A stretch of 54,463 bases of DNA, from the NCBI RefSeq assembly GCF_001276715.1, contig NZ_LIUQ01000047.1, forward strand, positions 1 through 54,463, given 5' to 3'. The stretch comes from Planktothricoides sp. SR001 (GTDB lineage: Bacteria; Cyanobacteriota; Cyanobacteriia; Cyanobacteriales; Laspinemataceae). Below are positions 15,201 to 25,188 of the stretch, in pieces (position 1 is the stretch's first letter; each line of letters opens with the position of its first letter). The notes under the pieces are model-generated. The model was given only the letters and a program-made list of their open reading frames with translations, did not search any database and was not told the origin of the DNA. A program made the translations under genes and the position numbers.

Positions 15201-18080
15201 TTATCCTTTATAGGCTTCAAACATAGATTTCACGCAATAAAATTCAGCTTCTAACTCAGAAAATGCTTTTTCTGCTTTCAATAAAAAACCTTCATTGCCT
15301 AATTTTTGCAGGGTAAAACACAAATGATACATTTTTCTAATTCCTAAATTTTTGGTACTACCTTTCAACGTATGCACGGCATATCTGAATAGGGCAGAAT
15401 CTTCAGTTTTAATCGATTGTTTAATCGTGGCTATTAACGAAGGAGTATCTTCTAAAAAAAAATCAATAAATTTTCCTATCAAATCATTATTTTTTTCCGA
15501 GGTTAATTCTTGGCGTAAATTTTCCAGCACAGTCCAATCTATGCTGGCAATTTCATCATAATTTATTTCTGTTTGTAACTCATCTTTAACAATATTATTC
15601 AAATTTAATTTTTCTGAATTCGCTGATAAACCAGACTGATTTGCTACCAATATATCGGCGGTGATAGTCTGATAATCGGTAGAATTTGCTCGCTCACTTA
15701 ACTGCTCTAATACTGTTTGTAATAAATCAATATTAATCGGCTTTTTCAAATAATCATCCATGCCTGCTTCTAAACATTTCGTGCGTTCGGCATTAGTTCC
15801 CCCTGCGGTGATAGCAACAATCCAAGGTTTTTTTTTCGTGGCATAATTATGAGTATTGCCCTCTGCCCATTGATAACAAATTTGGCGAGTGGCTTCCAGT
15901 CCATCCATCTTGGGCATTTGTACATCCATCAGTACCAAATCATAAGGTTTTTCTTCCAAGGCCGCGATCGCCTCTAAACCATTTTTAGCTACATCAGCCT
16001 GATAACCCAAAGTGCGTAAAATTCGCAAAGCAACTTTTTGATTCACCACATTATCTTCCGCCAGCAAAATTCGCAATGGTAAGCGATCAGCTAACTTATC
16101 AGGTTGTGCCTTTTCGTCCGGTGGTTTATTGGGGGGATTTATCGTCGGTAATGGCACAAACAAATCCATCATCACTTGATAAACTTGAGTCAATTTAATC
16201 GGCTTTGTCAAACAAATAAACCAATCGATATCCGGTAACTTCACCGGACAATCCATAGCACTCATAATCACGATTTTTAGATGCGGTAAATATTTATCCT
16301 GATGAATTAAACGGGCTAAAGACAGTCCATCAATCTGTGGGATCAGCATATTCACAAATGCCACATCAAACTCATGTCCTTGTTGAATTAATTGCAAAGC
16401 TTCAATTCCCTTGATCGCTGCTGTAACAATCATCCCCCATCTTTCGGTTTGCTGGCGCAGTATTTCTCGACTGAATTGATGTGGATCGACAATCAATAGC
16501 CGTTTTCCTTGCAAAGCTGGCTGCCATTGATTCAGAGAATCAGAAGGATTGTCCAGAACCCCAAAAGTGATTGTAAAACTAAACGTTGAACCCACTCCTA
16601 ATTGACTTTCTACCCAGAGTCTTCCGTTCATCCGTTGGATCAAGCGCTTACAAATCGCCAAACCTAAACCCATTCCTCCATATTCTCGGACATTCGAGCT
16701 ATCTAATTGGGAAAAAGAACGAAATAGTTGATTAATTTTAGCTTCGGGAATTCCAATGCCCGTATCTCTAATAGAAAATTGAATTTCTTCGTAACGTTGG
16801 GATGGGATTGATCCACTGTTGATTTGATTGCTTTCCAATGACCAATGCCCCAAATCCACCGAACTGACAGAAACCAAAATTTCTCCCTGTTCCGTAAATT
16901 TCACCGCATTGGCCAAAAGATTGACTAAAATTTGTCGCAACCGAGCATAATCCCCCAAAATATGAGTAGATGTGGGTGTCTCGATTTGATAAGCCAAATC
17001 AATTCCTTTCAGGGCTGCATTCACCGCCACCATATCGAGGGACTCTTCAATACATTGGCGCAAGTCAAATGACTGATGAGCTAACTGCAACTGACCGGCT
17101 TCGAGTTTGGAGAAATCCAAAATATCGTTAATCATTTGTAATAAAATGCCACCGCTTTGATGAATGGTGGCGACAAACTCTTGTTGCTGATAATTTAGTG
17201 GTGTTGCTTGCAACAAACTGGTCATCCCCAGCACTGCATTCATCGGTGTCAGGAGTTCGTGACTGATATTGGCCACAAACTCTGATTTGATTCGGGTTGC
17301 GGAGTATGCCTGCTCTAAACTGCTTTCCAGTTCAATATTTTGAGATTCTAATTGTGCGGATAATTCAGCAGCTTCGGTTTTGGCCGCTTCAATTTCTGTA
17401 ATATATTCGTCGATCTCCCTTACCCCTGGATAAAAAATCAAAAAAGCTTCTAACAGCAACACCAACAAGGTGATGCTGAGTAATAACCATTGAATCTGAA
17501 CGATTTTAGTTACCCGGGCTTGGGCTTCTTCCTCGTATTGATGCACGATCGCATCCATTCCCTGAAGAAAATTCGCTTCATGGTTGATAATTTTGGCGAG
17601 AAAAATCGAGAAATTTGGGGATTCAGCGGGAGAATTCCTGTTAGTTTTGCCTAGCTTCAATATGCTTTTAGCCGCATCGAGCATTGTGGTATGGGCAACG
17701 GCAATTTCGGCAAACATTTGCTTCACTTTGGCACTGTTGTTTCCCGTCAAACCCAAGGAAGCATCCCCATGTTGCAAGCCTTGATGAGATGTTTCCCACA
17801 GATCCACGACGGTTTGAAGTTCTTGCAGATAAGACCCCGCGATCGCCGGATCTTTGCTGGTTTGGATGGCTAGGGTGGCTTTGGTCAGTCGTTGACTGAG
17901 CATCCGTTGCCGTCCCGCAATGTTGATCGTCGCCGCATCACTATACTGACGTTTCGTAGAAAATTGAATGCTGACCTGTCCAGCGATTAAAAGCAGTGCC
18001 ACAACAGTTAGAGCCTTAATATAGCGACTGATCAGAGTATCCGTCGGGGATTTGGGTTGCAATTGCATAGACATAATCAT
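15201..18080 (-). CDS. Hybrid histidine kinase: PilJ-type sensor, HK, REC, REC, HPt
   Basis: The chain has 959 residues. A first membrane helix (about 22-40) and a second (about 196-217) flank a periplasmic region of the PilJ/NarX type, with the signature NIAGRQRMLSQRLTKA at 53-68. A coiled coil (225-260) joins the kinase: H274 in ISHELLTP, then NLLANAVKF (387-395), DTGIGIPE (439-446) and GMGLGLAI. The first receiver lacks the phospho-acceptor: N577 stands where Asp is expected (AFVNMLIPQIDG), so it is probably a pseudo-receiver. The second receiver is complete with D719 (LMDVQMPKMDG) and AEDN at 674-677. The HPt domain has H903 in HTLKGS. This is a full internal phosphorelay; an output regulator must be encoded elsewhere. 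Signal and target are unknown. Confidence 0.93.
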   Translation of the reverse strand: MIMSMQLQPKSPTDTLISRYIKALTVVALLLIAGQVSIQFSTKRQYSDAATINIAGRQRMLSQRLTKATLAIQTSKDPAIAGSYLQELQTVVDLWETSHQGLQHGDASLGLTGNNSAKVKQMFAEIAVAHTTMLDAAKSILKLGKTNRNSPAESPNFSIFLAKIINHEANFLQGMDAIVHQYEEEAQARVTKIVQIQWLLLSITLLVLLLEAFLIFYPGVREIDEYITEIEAAKTEAAELSAQLESQNIELESSLEQAYSATRIKSEFVANISHELLTPMNAVLGMTSLLQATPLNYQQQEFVATIHQSGGILLQMINDILDFSKLEAGQLQLAHQSFDLRQCIEESLDMVAVNAALKGIDLAYQIETPTSTHILGDYARLRQILVNLLANAVKFTEQGEILVSVSSVDLGHWSLESNQINSGSIPSQRYEEIQFSIRDTGIGIPEAKINQLFRSFSQLDSSNVREYGGMGLGLAICKRLIQRMNGRLWVESQLGVGSTFSFTITFGVLDNPSDSLNQWQPALQGKRLLIVDPHQFSREILRQQTERWGMIVTAAIKGIEALQLIQQGHEFDVAFVNMLIPQIDGLSLARLIHQDKYLPHLKIVIMSAMDCPVKLPDIDWFICLTKPIKLTQVYQVMMDLFVPLPTINPPNKPPDEKAQPDKLADRLPLRILLAEDNVVNQKVALRILRTLGYQADVAKNGLEAIAALEEKPYDLVLMDVQMPKMDGLEATRQICYQWAEGNTHNYATKKKPWIVAITAGGTNAERTKCLEAGMDDYLKKPINIDLLQTVLEQLSERANSTDYQTITADILVANQSGLSANSEKLNLNNIVKDELQTEINYDEIASIDWTVLENLRQELTSEKNNDLIGKFIDFFLEDTPSLIATIKQSIKTEDSALFRYAVHTLKGSTKNLGIRKMYHLCFTLQKLGNEGFLLKAEKAFSELEAEFYCVKSMFEAYKG

Positions 18081-18416
18081 TCATTAATTAAAGATTCGTG
18101 CTTTATTGGTGATTTAATGGTCTGGATTGATTGGTACTAGAGACATTTGTCACCATGAGAATGCTTTTGTTTATTTTGTCCAGCTTCTTTGCTGACTTGT
18201 CTCTTTCTCCGATCTCAAACGCCGATCGCCTAACTTATAAAATAAACCATCAGGAGCGATCTGATCCTCCCTCATTCCAGATTATTCCCTGTTTTGCTCC
18301 CCAGAAAATCAATCCCATCAGTTTTGTTTGGTGCAGGCGATCGCGTTTATGCTGGAAAGAGATTCTCTCTGTGTTATTACTATCCGATCGCGGGTCAATC
18401 CCATCATCCCAACTTC
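18081..18416. other. Divergent spacer between kinase and nuclease genes
   Basis: This 336-nt gap should hold the promoters of both neighbours. An ORF from 18131 to 18430 crosses it but has no recognisable product and overlaps the next gene, so I do not call it. I see no clear -35/-10 pair. Confidence 0.4.
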
Positions 18417-20021
18417 ATGCTAATCACTGACAAAATTCTCTTTAATTATCAACGCTGCCAAAGAAAATCATATATGAACCTTTATGGCAATCCGAGCGAA
18501 CAGTCGCCCTTAAGCGATCTGATGGAAAAAATCCATCAAGATAGTTATGCTTACCGCCAAAGCATTCTAGATCAAGTGGCCTATCAAGAACCCTTGTATC
18601 AACCGGGGGACTGGTCTAGCGGCGCCCAGGCTACCTTAGACCTAATGAAACAAGGAGTTGACTGCATTGCTAACGGCGTGCTGCTAGTTGACGCCCACCC
18701 ATTCCAGGAAGTTTCTGCCTTATCCTCCGTTGCCGAACCGATGAGTTTTTCTCATCGGGAAATGCCGATTTGGTTGCTGGGAGACTTAGACGGCGTGACT
18801 TTAGTCAGTTTTCCCAGCTTATTAATGAAAAAAACCGGGGCTTCTGACTTGGGAGATTGGTATTACCAACCCATTGATATTAAGTTTAGCAAACGACCCA
18901 AGCGCGATTATCAAATGATTGGCGCTTTTCATGCCCAGTTACTAGCGGCCATTCAAGGGTTATTGCCCGATGCTGGCTTAATTTTACGGGAGAAAGGACA
19001 TTATTTTGTCGATGTGACCAAATGGCTGAACCTGATGCAGCAAACTTTTTTCGATTGTTTGCAAATGCTGCAAACCGCCACCGAACCAGAAGTTTTTATC
19101 AGCCGTCATCCTTGCGAAACTTGCCAATGGTATGACAGTTGTTATGCGATCGCCTCAGCAAATCGTCACCTTTCTCTATTGCCCGGAGTCACCCCTACTC
19201 GTTATCATGCTTTAAAACAACTCAACATTAACACTTGGGAAGCTTTGGCCGCAGCGAACCCCGTTGATTTGATTCCTTATTTTGAAGAAACTTGTCAGAA
19301 TCATCCCGTTGAACAAGTGACTCAAGCAATTGTTTTACAAGCCCAAGCTTGCCTACAAAATCAGGCGATCGCTCTGACCAACTCTGAAAAACACTCTAAT
19401 TCTTTTACCCCCGAACAATTGCCCGTCGCCCAGATTGAATTATATTTTGATATTGAAGCCCAACCGGAGCTAAATTTATCCTTTTTACATGGAGTTTTAA
19501 AAGTAGATCGCACCCAAACCACCCCAGATAATAAACCCCTAGAAACCTTTCATTATTTTCTGGCGGAGACACCGGCTGATGAAGGACTAATGTGGGAAAA
19601 TTTTTTACAATTTGTCTGGGAATATCCCACCGCCCCGATTTTTCATTTTTGTCCCTATGAAGCCCAAGAAATTAAAAATCTGGCCAAACGATATCACACT
19701 CCTGCCAGCCGCTGGCGACCCATCATCCCTCGCTTAATTGATGTTCATGCCCTCGTCACCCGTCATGTGGTGATGCCCGTAGAAAGTTACTCCCTGAAAG
19801 CGATCGCTCGTTCCCTAGGGTTTCAATGGCGCGATCCAGCATCCAGCGGCGCTCAATGTATTGTTTGGTACGATCAATGGTTAAAAACTAAAACCGAAAA
19901 TCTAGCTGATCCTGCCTCACAGACTAAGAATGAATATTTAGAATCCATTCTGATTTATAATGAAGATGACTGCCGAGCCACTTATGTGGTTAAAGATTGG
20001 CTGGTAAAATTTTTAACTTAG
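18417..20021 (+). CDS. TM0106-type RecB-like nuclease with RNase H-like C-terminus
   Basis: The 534-residue protein begins MLITDKILFNYQRCQRKSYM, the usual opening of this family; the frame is open further upstream, but that part does not fit. The N-terminal half is a RecB-type PD-(D/E)XK fold with Cys14 and CETCQWYDSC, which together may hold an iron-sulfur cluster. A helix-hairpin-helix-like segment follows (LLPGVTPTRYHALKQL). The C-terminal third resembles a DEDD 3'-5' exonuclease (YprB-like): YFDIEAQP, FHFCPYEAQEI and YNEDDCRATY. It probably trims nucleic acid; its actual role is not known to me. It is transcribed away from the kinase gene, with no partner nearby. Confidence 0.82.
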   Translation: MLITDKILFNYQRCQRKSYMNLYGNPSEQSPLSDLMEKIHQDSYAYRQSILDQVAYQEPLYQPGDWSSGAQATLDLMKQGVDCIANGVLLVDAHPFQEVSALSSVAEPMSFSHREMPIWLLGDLDGVTLVSFPSLLMKKTGASDLGDWYYQPIDIKFSKRPKRDYQMIGAFHAQLLAAIQGLLPDAGLILREKGHYFVDVTKWLNLMQQTFFDCLQMLQTATEPEVFISRHPCETCQWYDSCYAIASANRHLSLLPGVTPTRYHALKQLNINTWEALAAANPVDLIPYFEETCQNHPVEQVTQAIVLQAQACLQNQAIALTNSEKHSNSFTPEQLPVAQIELYFDIEAQPELNLSFLHGVLKVDRTQTTPDNKPLETFHYFLAETPADEGLMWENFLQFVWEYPTAPIFHFCPYEAQEIKNLAKRYHTPASRWRPIIPRLIDVHALVTRHVVMPVESYSLKAIARSLGFQWRDPASSGAQCIVWYDQWLKTKTENLADPASQTKNEYLESILIYNEDDCRATYVVKDWLVKFLT

Positions 20022-20194
20022 TTGTTTTTTGGTAGGGGCGTGGCGGAAAAGCGCCCCCTTGCGCCCGCTTGCGCCCCCAAAAATTAGTTATTTGTTATTG
20101 ATTATTGTTTCTTATATTGTTGATTTTATTAATTAATTAATAACGAATAATCAATCAAAAAATAACTAAATAACCCATCGGAGGAAAAATTAAG

Positions 20195-21364
20195 TTGAAT
20201 TATCAAAAAAATTTTTGGGCTATTTTCATTCTGACCACAGTTGCTTGCACCCAAGAACCATTAGCATCGCCAAAAGTTAGTCCTCCAGACCGGGAAATAT
20301 CAGCAATTTCAGAAATTGTCGAAATGTCAGGATTAGAATTTATCGGCGAAGCAAGATTGCCCACGGGTTTAATTTATGAAAATACAGAATTAGGCGGAAT
20401 TTCGGGGATTACTTATGATGCTAATCAGCAAAAATATTATGCGATTTCTGATGATCGCAGTCAAAAAGCTGCTGCTCGGTTTTATGGGCTAAAAATAGAA
20501 TTATCACCCGTTCGGGTATTGCCAGAAATTAACGTAAATACTTTATTAGATGAATCGCAACAACCCTTTGCCCCTGGTACGCTAGATCCAGAGGCAATTG
20601 CTTTAAGTAATCAACAGACTTTATGGATTTCATCGGAGGGCGATTCCGCTTCATCGGATCGCTACGCGAATCGCAATGGACAAATTATCCCCTGGATCAA
20701 AGAATTTTCTCTGAAAGGGGAACATATCAAAACTTTACCTATACCCGAAAAATATATCCCATATGCCCAAAATACCAAAGGAGTCCGCAATAATTTATCC
20801 TTAGAAAGTTTAACGATTACTCCAAATCAACAATGGTTATTTACCGCCACAGAAAATGCCCTAATCCAAGATGGTTCACCGGCAGATATTAACCAAGGCA
20901 GTCCTAGCCGCATCTTACAATATAATTTGCTCACTAGAAAGCCAGAAAAAGAATTTCTTTATGTAACCGAACCTGTCGCCGATGCGCCCAATCCCCCAGA
21001 GAGTTTGCACACCAATGGTCTAGTGGAATTATTGGCGATCAATGAAACTCATTTGCTGAGTTTAGAGCGTTCTTATTCTAATGGCGTTGGCAATACCATT
21101 TTACTCTTTGAAGTGTCTTTAGCCAATGCCAGCGATATTCAAACAATTGATAGTCTCAGTTCGGTAGATATTAGTCAAATTAAACCGGCGGAAAAACGAC
21201 TTTTATTAGATTTGCGATCGCTCAATATTCCCCTGGATAACATAGAAGCCATGACCTTTGGCCCAATTCTACCCGATGGGAGGCGATCGCTGATTTTAAT
21301 TAGCGACAATAACTTTAATCCCCTTCAGGTGACACAAATCTTAGCTTTTGCCCTGAGTGATTAG
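20195..21364 (+). CDS. Phytase-like (esterase-like beta-propeller) lipoprotein
   Basis: The protein has 389 residues and starts at TTG 20195, eight nt after a strong GGAGG (20180-20184); no in-frame ATG fits better. The N-terminus is a lipoprotein signal with lipobox LTTVAC, so Cys18 should be lipidated and the protein held on the outer face of a membrane. The body matches the phytase-like/esterase-like family: GGISGITYDANQQKYYAISDD, LDPEAIALS, SEGD, NLSLESLTITPN and IEAMTFGP. Members are predicted beta-propellers, often annotated as phytase-like without proof. The substrate cannot be inferred. It stands alone, followed by a GC-rich repeat and tRNA-Asp. Confidence 0.8.
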   Translation: MNYQKNFWAIFILTTVACTQEPLASPKVSPPDREISAISEIVEMSGLEFIGEARLPTGLIYENTELGGISGITYDANQQKYYAISDDRSQKAAARFYGLKIELSPVRVLPEINVNTLLDESQQPFAPGTLDPEAIALSNQQTLWISSEGDSASSDRYANRNGQIIPWIKEFSLKGEHIKTLPIPEKYIPYAQNTKGVRNNLSLESLTITPNQQWLFTATENALIQDGSPADINQGSPSRILQYNLLTRKPEKEFLYVTEPVADAPNPPESLHTNGLVELLAINETHLLSLERSYSNGVGNTILLFEVSLANASDIQTIDSLSSVDISQIKPAEKRLLLDLRSLNIPLDNIEAMTFGPILPDGRRSLILISDNNFNPLQVTQILAFALSD

Positions 21365-21470
21365 TAGCAGAGGAGCAGAGGAGCAGGGGTGCGGGGGTGC
21401 GGGCTTCCCCACACCCCTGCACCCCTACACCGATGGCGGCCCCGCACCCCCGCTCCCCGTTCCCCGTTCC
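21365..21470. repeat. G/C-rich repeat with self-complementary halves
   Basis: Units such as GAGGAGCAG, GGGGTGCG and their complements CCCCTGCA and CCCCGC occur in both orientations, so the stretch can fold back on itself. It may end transcription of the lipoprotein gene, but there is no T-run. Similar GGAGCAGGGGTGC pieces occur at about 39356-39395. Confidence 0.5.
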
Positions 21471-21553
21471 CCAAAAAACTGAATCAAAAAAATTTTTTGG
21501 CAAAAGGGTTGACAAACCAAAAAACATCTGCAATGATACTAAAGGCTTCAACA

Positions 21554-21627
21554 AGGGACTGTAGTTCAATTGGTTAGAGCACCGCCCTGTCACGGCGGAA
21601 GTTGCGGGTTCGAGCCCCGTCAGTCCC
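21554..21627 (+). tRNA. tRNA-Asp (GTC)
   Basis: A complete cloverleaf: acceptor GGGACTG/CAGTCCC, D arm with AATTGGTTAGAGC, anticodon loop CTGTCAC with GTC at 21588-21590, and T arm GCGGGTTCGAGCCCCGT. The discriminator is G, as expected for Asp. CCA is not encoded, which is common in cyanobacteria. Confidence 0.97.
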
Positions 21628-21661
21628 GTTCTAATCTAAATCTTAAAGAGTGAAAGTTTCA

Positions 21662-21704
21662 AGGTGAAAATATCAAAATCTTTGATATAGTTTCACCTCT
21701 TTTT
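21662..21704 (+). terminator. Rho-independent terminator after tRNA-Asp
   Basis: AGGTGAAA and ATATCAAA (21662-21677) pair with TTTGATAT and TTTCACCT (21681-21698) around a three-base loop, with a two-base bulge at 21689-21690, followed by CTTTTT. Confidence 0.85.
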
Positions 21705-21760
21705 CCCTCAATTAGATTTTTTACGGGCATCAGAGATCAACCGAAACGACGATATATCAA

Positions 21761-21785
21761 GGGTTAGAACCCCTTCAGTCCCGTT
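21761..21785 (+). repeat. Partial duplicate of the tRNA-Asp 3' end
   Basis: These 25 bases match tRNA-Asp 3' sequence (21605-21629) at 22 positions, 156 nt downstream of it. A repeated tRNA 3' end is what an integrated element leaves behind, so this may be an old att-like scar; a decayed tandem tRNA is the alternative. Confidence 0.6.
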
Positions 21786-21828
21786 ATAAGGTAAGATAAA
21801 TAGTCTATCTTATTCAGAGAGTAATCAA

Positions 21829-24018
21829 GTGACGGTTAGAGTTCGGATTGCTCCCAGTCCTACTGGGAATTTACACATCGGCACAGCGAGAACCGCTGTA
21901 TTTAACTGGCTGTTTGCCCGCCATTATGGTGGTCAGTTTATTTTACGGATTGAAGATACCGATACGGAGCGATCGCGCCCGGAATATACCCAGAACATTC
22001 TCGATGGACTCACTTGGCTGGGTTTAACCTGGGATGAAGGACCATTCTTTCAGTCAGAACGGCTGGAATTGTATCGGGATGCCATTAAAACCCTTCTGGA
22101 TCGGGGTCTAGCTTACAAATGCTACTGCACCCCAGAAGAACTGGAGCTTATGCGATCGGCGCAAGTGGCTGCGGGAGAAGCCCCTCGGTATGACAATCGT
22201 CACCGGAATTTGACCCGCCAACAACGGGCGGATTTTGAAGCTGAAGGGCGCACCGCTGTGATTCGCTTTAAAATCGACGACGATCAGATCATTCGCTGGA
22301 ATGACTTAGTACGAGGTCAGGTAGTTTGGAAAGCCAGTGACCTCGGTGGCGATATGGTGATTGCTCGCGCTGCCACCGCTGGTGATATCGGGCAACCGCT
22401 ATATAATTTCGCGGTGGTCGTGGATGACATAGATATGAAAATTACCCATGTGATTCGTGGGGAAGACCACATTGCCAACACCGCCAAACAAATTTTGCTT
22501 TACGAAGCGTTTGGGGCAACAGTGCCACAGTTTGCCCATACCCCGCTGATTCTGAATCAATCGGGTCAAAAACTCTCAAAACGCGATGGGGTGACATCGA
22601 TCGCCGACTTTCAGGGGATGGGTTTCGCCGCTGAGGGGTTGGTCAATTATATGACCTTGCTGGGATGGTCGCCCCCGGATAACCAAGAAATTTTTACTCT
22701 GCCAGAAGCAGCCACTAAGTTTAGCTTTGAACGAGTCAATAAAGCTGGGGCTAAATTTGACTGGGATAAGTTGGATTGGATTAATAGTCAATATCTCCAT
22801 GCTATGCCCGCAGAGAAATTAACCGACTTGTTAATTCCTTACTGGCAGGAAGCTGGATATGCCTTTGATCCAGTAAGCGATCGCCCCTGGTTAGAAAAAC
22901 TAGCCGCCCTGATTGGCCCAAGTCTGACTCGTTTAAAAGATAGTGTAGAACTGAGTCGGATATTCTTCGTCGAGTCCGTTGAACTGAACGAAGAAGCCCA
23001 ACAACAACTGGAACAACCGGGCGCGATCGAGGCAGTCAACGCTATACTAGGATCGCTGGATCTGGCTCAACCTTGGACCGATGACTTAGCCCAAGATATT
23101 ATCAAGGGCGTCACCAAAGAGCAAAAAGTCAAAAAAGGACTGGTGATGCGATCGCTGCGAGTTGCCCTCACAGGGGAAGTTCACGGCCCTGACCTGATCC
23201 AATCTTGGGGACTACTCCACCAAAAAGGGTTAGATCGAACCCGCTTGGCAACAGTCTTAAAGGTTGATCCAACAGAAGCCAACCCCGTAATGGAAAATCC
23301 TTCTGTGGCAGAAGCCGAAAACAACTCCCAGACTGAGGCCGTTACGGAGCCAGTTTCAGAACCCTCGGTCTCAGACAACCTGGTGACTGAGGTTGAGGCA
23401 GCAACCCCTGCCACTCCATCAGCGGTTACAGACGTAGTGGAAACATTCCCTACTCCCAAAATATCTAGACAAGAAGCAGAATTGGCCGAAAGCCCTAGCG
23501 GAGAAATCTCTGACCAACAGGAAGCAGAATTGGCCGAAAATGCTACCCCGGAAACACCTAAAGAGGAAGAAGTCGTGACTGAAACTCCTACCCCGGAAAC
23601 ACTTAAAGAGGAAGAAGTAGAATCATCTGGCTTTGAAGCATCAGCATCTATCGATGAATTCACCGCTTCCCCACCATCCGCATCTCAAGATCAAATCAAA
23701 CATATCGGCCAAACCATCGTCGAGGTTTTATCCAATCTACCTGGTTATGTCACCACCTTTTTTGGTGAATACCAAAAGCCATTAATTACCATTGGTTTAA
23801 TTGTGGTCGCATTAGTCAGCATCAAAGTTTTGGTGGCTGTACTAAATGTGTTTAACACCATTCCACTGGTAGCCCCAACCCTGGAACTGGTTGGCATAGC
23901 CTACTCACTCTGGTTTGTTTACCGTTACTTACTCAAATCATCTACCCGCCAAGAATTATCAGATCAGATAACGGCTTTCATCGAACAAATTGCTGGCCAA
24001 AATTCCTCCAACTCCTAA
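21829..24018 (+). CDS. gltX: Glutamyl-tRNA synthetase with C-terminal CAAD membrane domain
   Basis: This enzyme charges tRNA-Glu, needed for protein synthesis and for tetrapyrrole synthesis from glutamate. The class I signatures are HIGT (16-19) and KLSKRDG (248-254). The catalytic and anticodon-binding part ends near residue 485, the normal length. Then comes an acidic, repetitive linker (about 490-615; QEAELAE occurs twice and [11 protein letters not shown]-like units recur), followed by a CAAD domain (about 620-725) with two membrane helices ([20 protein letters not shown] and a second around [17 protein letters not shown]). CAAD is a cyanobacterial appendage known to anchor synthetases in thylakoid membranes. 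The start codon is GTG at 21829. No stops or shifts are seen in the linker. Confidence 0.95.
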   Translation: MTVRVRIAPSPTGNLHIGTARTAVFNWLFARHYGGQFILRIEDTDTERSRPEYTQNILDGLTWLGLTWDEGPFFQSERLELYRDAIKTLLDRGLAYKCYCTPEELELMRSAQVAAGEAPRYDNRHRNLTRQQRADFEAEGRTAVIRFKIDDDQIIRWNDLVRGQVVWKASDLGGDMVIARAATAGDIGQPLYNFAVVVDDIDMKITHVIRGEDHIANTAKQILLYEAFGATVPQFAHTPLILNQSGQKLSKRDGVTSIADFQGMGFAAEGLVNYMTLLGWSPPDNQEIFTLPEAATKFSFERVNKAGAKFDWDKLDWINSQYLHAMPAEKLTDLLIPYWQEAGYAFDPVSDRPWLEKLAALIGPSLTRLKDSVELSRIFFVESVELNEEAQQQLEQPGAIEAVNAILGSLDLAQPWTDDLAQDIIKGVTKEQKVKKGLVMRSLRVALTGEVHGPDLIQSWGLLHQKGLDRTRLATVLKVDPTEANPVMENPSVAEAENNSQTEAVTEPVSEPSVSDNLVTEVEAATPATPSAVTDVVETFPTPKISRQEAELAESPSGEISDQQEAELAENATPETPKEEEVVTETPTPETLKEEEVESSGFEASASIDEFTASPPSASQDQIKHIGQTIVEVLSNLPGYVTTFFGEYQKPLITIGLIVVALVSIKVLVAVLNVFNTIPLVAPTLELVGIAYSLWFVYRYLLKSSTRQELSDQITAFIEQIAGQNSSNS

Positions 24019-24591
24019 TTATCGGAATTGTTTTGAGGCGGTCAATATTGTCGTTGTTGTTCTGGTCTGTGTCATCACTGGTGATATCATTCATCACCCG
24101 ATCCACCCTGGTTCATAGAAACCAAATCTAAATGTTTAGGCTTTGAGGGGAAAAGCCTAAACATTTGTACCATCCCCTCACACTTCTTATGTCACTGAAG
24201 ATCCAATCGTCGCAATGGTAACGAACCATTGAATGCGAGGTGATAATAGGTGAACAAAATCCTCATCATTATTTGCTATATTTTGCTAAATCTGGTTATA
24301 ATTTACCATGTCACCTAGTAACAATTCCTTTCGGAAACAGTCCGGTAGATCGAATGCCAGTTGAAGTGAAAACCCTGGATGTCACCAGTATCCATACACT
24401 CAACAAAAAAATGGTAGATCTACCCCTCTGAGAAAAGAAAAAGGGGAAGAAGGGTAATAACGCGCTAATCCTTAAAGGATTAGCTTTGATGGCAGCGTCC
24501 TTCACCCTTAAAGGTGATGCCTTACCTAGATTAAGTTGGCTTAGTTATGAGCAGATTTGGTCAGGTTAAATGCTGCACACGATCACTCTAG
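24019..24591. other. Spacer with a 15-bp perfect inverted repeat
   Basis: AAATGTTTAGGCTTT (24130-24144) pairs with its exact complement (24152-24166) around GAGGGGA, a probable transcription stop for gltX although no T-run follows. A 63-codon frame at 24240-24431 lacks a ribosome binding site and resemblance to known proteins. Nothing else is seen. Confidence 0.55.
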
Positions 24592-25188
24592 ATGCATAAA
24601 CATAGACCATTATCGTTAATATGGGCGCACACCCGTGCGCCCATATTATCAATTACAATTGCCCTAATCCTAGTTTTTCATGGCTTCTGGCGCACGCCAG
24701 CCGGTCAAACACAAACATCTTTAGCCCAAGAAACCACCAAGAAACCCCGTGAAGATCCGAGAAATCTGGGCATCTTTGAAAATATCACCATTAGCCCTCG
24801 GTTTTCTCCAGATCCGATTATCATTCGGGGGATTAGTGGTGGTTCAATTCCTGCCGCTAGAATAGCGGGTCGCGACCAGTCAATCACCGGCCCTTGTGTC
24901 GGGTTGATTGATGAAGAACCGGATCACCGTTTAGAATTAACCTCATTTTTCAACTATCTTAGTCTTCAGGTAGAAAGCGCACAAGATACCACTTTAGTGA
25001 TCCGTGGTCCCGGTGGCAGTTGGTGTAATGATGATTTTGAAGGGAATAAAAATCCCGGAATTGCTGGTCAATGGCAAAAAGGCATTTATGAAGTTTGGAT
25101 CGGTTCTTACACTTCAGAAGAATACTATCCATATACGATCAGAATTACTGGCGCCCCACTGCTCAACCCGGCTCCCTTTGGTCGATAA
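24592..25188 (+). CDS. Secreted protein of unknown function (PPC-like)
   Basis: The 198-residue product has a basic start, a membrane helix (about 17-33, ILSITIALILVFHGFW) and a likely cleavage region near LAQETT, so it is exported or membrane-tied. The mature part contains GISGGSIPAARIAGR, then TTLVIRGPGGSWCNDDFEGNKNP and a closing GIYEVWIGSYTSEEYYPYTIRITG. This pattern (ligand-like WCNDD, beta-strands, final Y-x-I-x-I) resembles small bacterial pre-peptidase-like beta-sandwich domains found in cyanobacterial exported proteins. The function is unknown. It stands alone, 635 nt before ftsH. Confidence 0.7.
   Translation: MHKHRPLSLIWAHTRAPILSITIALILVFHGFWRTPAGQTQTSLAQETTKKPREDPRNLGIFENITISPRFSPDPIIIRGISGGSIPAARIAGRDQSITGPCVGLIDEEPDHRLELTSFFNYLSLQVESAQDTTLVIRGPGGSWCNDDFEGNKNPGIAGQWQKGIYEVWIGSYTSEEYYPYTIRITGAPLLNPAPFGR

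Noticed and set aside
18131-18430. 99-codon ORF before the nuclease gene
   Set aside because: No recognisable domain and it overlaps the nuclease start in another frame. The signal-like start was not enough.
23181-23663. 160-codon minus-strand ORF inside gltX
   Set aside because: A mirror of the repetitive linker-coding sequence; gltX is complete across it.
24240-24431. 63-codon ORF in the gltX downstream gap
   Set aside because: No ribosome binding site and no family resemblance.
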